Source: an uncultured Selenomonadales bacterium (lineage in GTDB: Bacteria > Bacillota > Negativicutes > Selenomonadales > Selenomonadaceae). From it: a stretch of DNA of 40,487 nucleotides. The stretch is from NCBI GenBank assembly GCA_937877565.1, contig CALFJB010000102.1, positions 1-40,487 on the forward strand. Direction: 5' to 3'. Positions 40,419-40,487 of this stretch are shown piece after piece. The notes beneath the pieces are model-generated. The model had not been told where the DNA came from and ran no database searches. It saw only the letters and a list, made by a program, of their open reading frames with translations. The number at the start of each line of letters is the position of its first letter. Position 1 is the first letter of the stretch. Made by a program: the position numbers and the translations under genes.

Positions 40419-40487
40419 CAAAAGAAAGACGCTTTCGCCCGTCCGCCGCCTAAGGTTTTCGCACGCTCCAACTAAACGAGCTCCTTT

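Noticed and set aside
1..40487. tRNA, rRNA, riboswitch or transposase genes
   Set aside because: No cloverleaf landmarks, rRNA conserved sequences, known riboswitch core or transposase motifs were recognised on either strand by reading; a covariance-model scan was not possible.

Overview
The window reads as a chromosomal segment, probably a whole metagenomic contig, of an AT-rich diderm Firmicute of the Negativicutes (Selenomonadales-like). Evidence for this is a porin with an N-terminal SLH domain (33911-35194) and a PagL-type lipid A deacylase (154-732), which imply an LPS outer membrane, next to Firmicute-style strong GGAGG ribosome sites, frequent TTG starts and CarD. Both ends of the window carry inverted copies of one roughly 33-bp repeat with an adjoining hairpin, so the contig may have been broken at repeats.

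Layout. 1-13964 (plus strand): lipid A deacylase; a 1572-aa SF1 helicase fused to a Vsr/DUF559-like nuclease (probable defence protein); rlmB; two small membrane proteins and leuS behind a consensus promoter; a stand-alone PAS protein and a PAS-containing hybrid histidine kinase with duplicated PAS domains; an orphan type III-like DNA methyltransferase with an altered catalytic motif (DVPY). 13965-14731: no conventional gene, but two tandem, diverged copies of a compact locus that I interpret as a par/Fst-like type I toxin-antitoxin system. Each copy has a 33-codon peptide gene on the minus strand, a consensus promoter, a 5' hairpin leader, a convergent antisense promoter on the plus strand, a shared GC-rich terminator stem, and a copy-specific direct repeat that makes the antisense RNA complementary to the toxin start region. 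14732-15273: RelE-like toxin with an antitoxin that has lost its DNA-binding part to the pckA promoter region. 15316-17780: pckA and a PheC-like periplasmic protein. 17826-18577: PIN-domain toxin-antitoxin operon with a third small gene. 18634-21761: BcgI-like type IIB restriction-modification system. Its methyltransferase and specificity frames are joined by what looks like a programmed -1 frameshift signal, and the specificity subunit has a 24-bp tandem repeat in its coiled coil.

21801-40199: mostly core metabolism and cell biology: ftsY; a secreted four-fold CXXCXGXG protein; iorA, symporter, iorB (aryl-pyruvate oxidation with a transporter inserted in the operon); a secreted FlgT-like/TPR protein; pyk; a C69 peptidase; a Zn/Mn-binding lipoprotein; a frameshifted paralogue of the symporter; the SLH porin; a flavodiiron protein; then carD, gpsA, tcdA and a divergent ftsZ on the minus strand. 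Intergenic regions in the right half carry several dispersed inverted repeats that abut stop codons.

The most novel items are the tandem type I toxin-antitoxin locus (13967-14693), the candidate frameshift that would create a 1042-aa restriction-methylation-specificity protein (19711-19761), and the fusion of a GHKL-like domain to dicarboxylate/amino-acid symporters. No tRNA, rRNA, CRISPR array or transposase was recognised.
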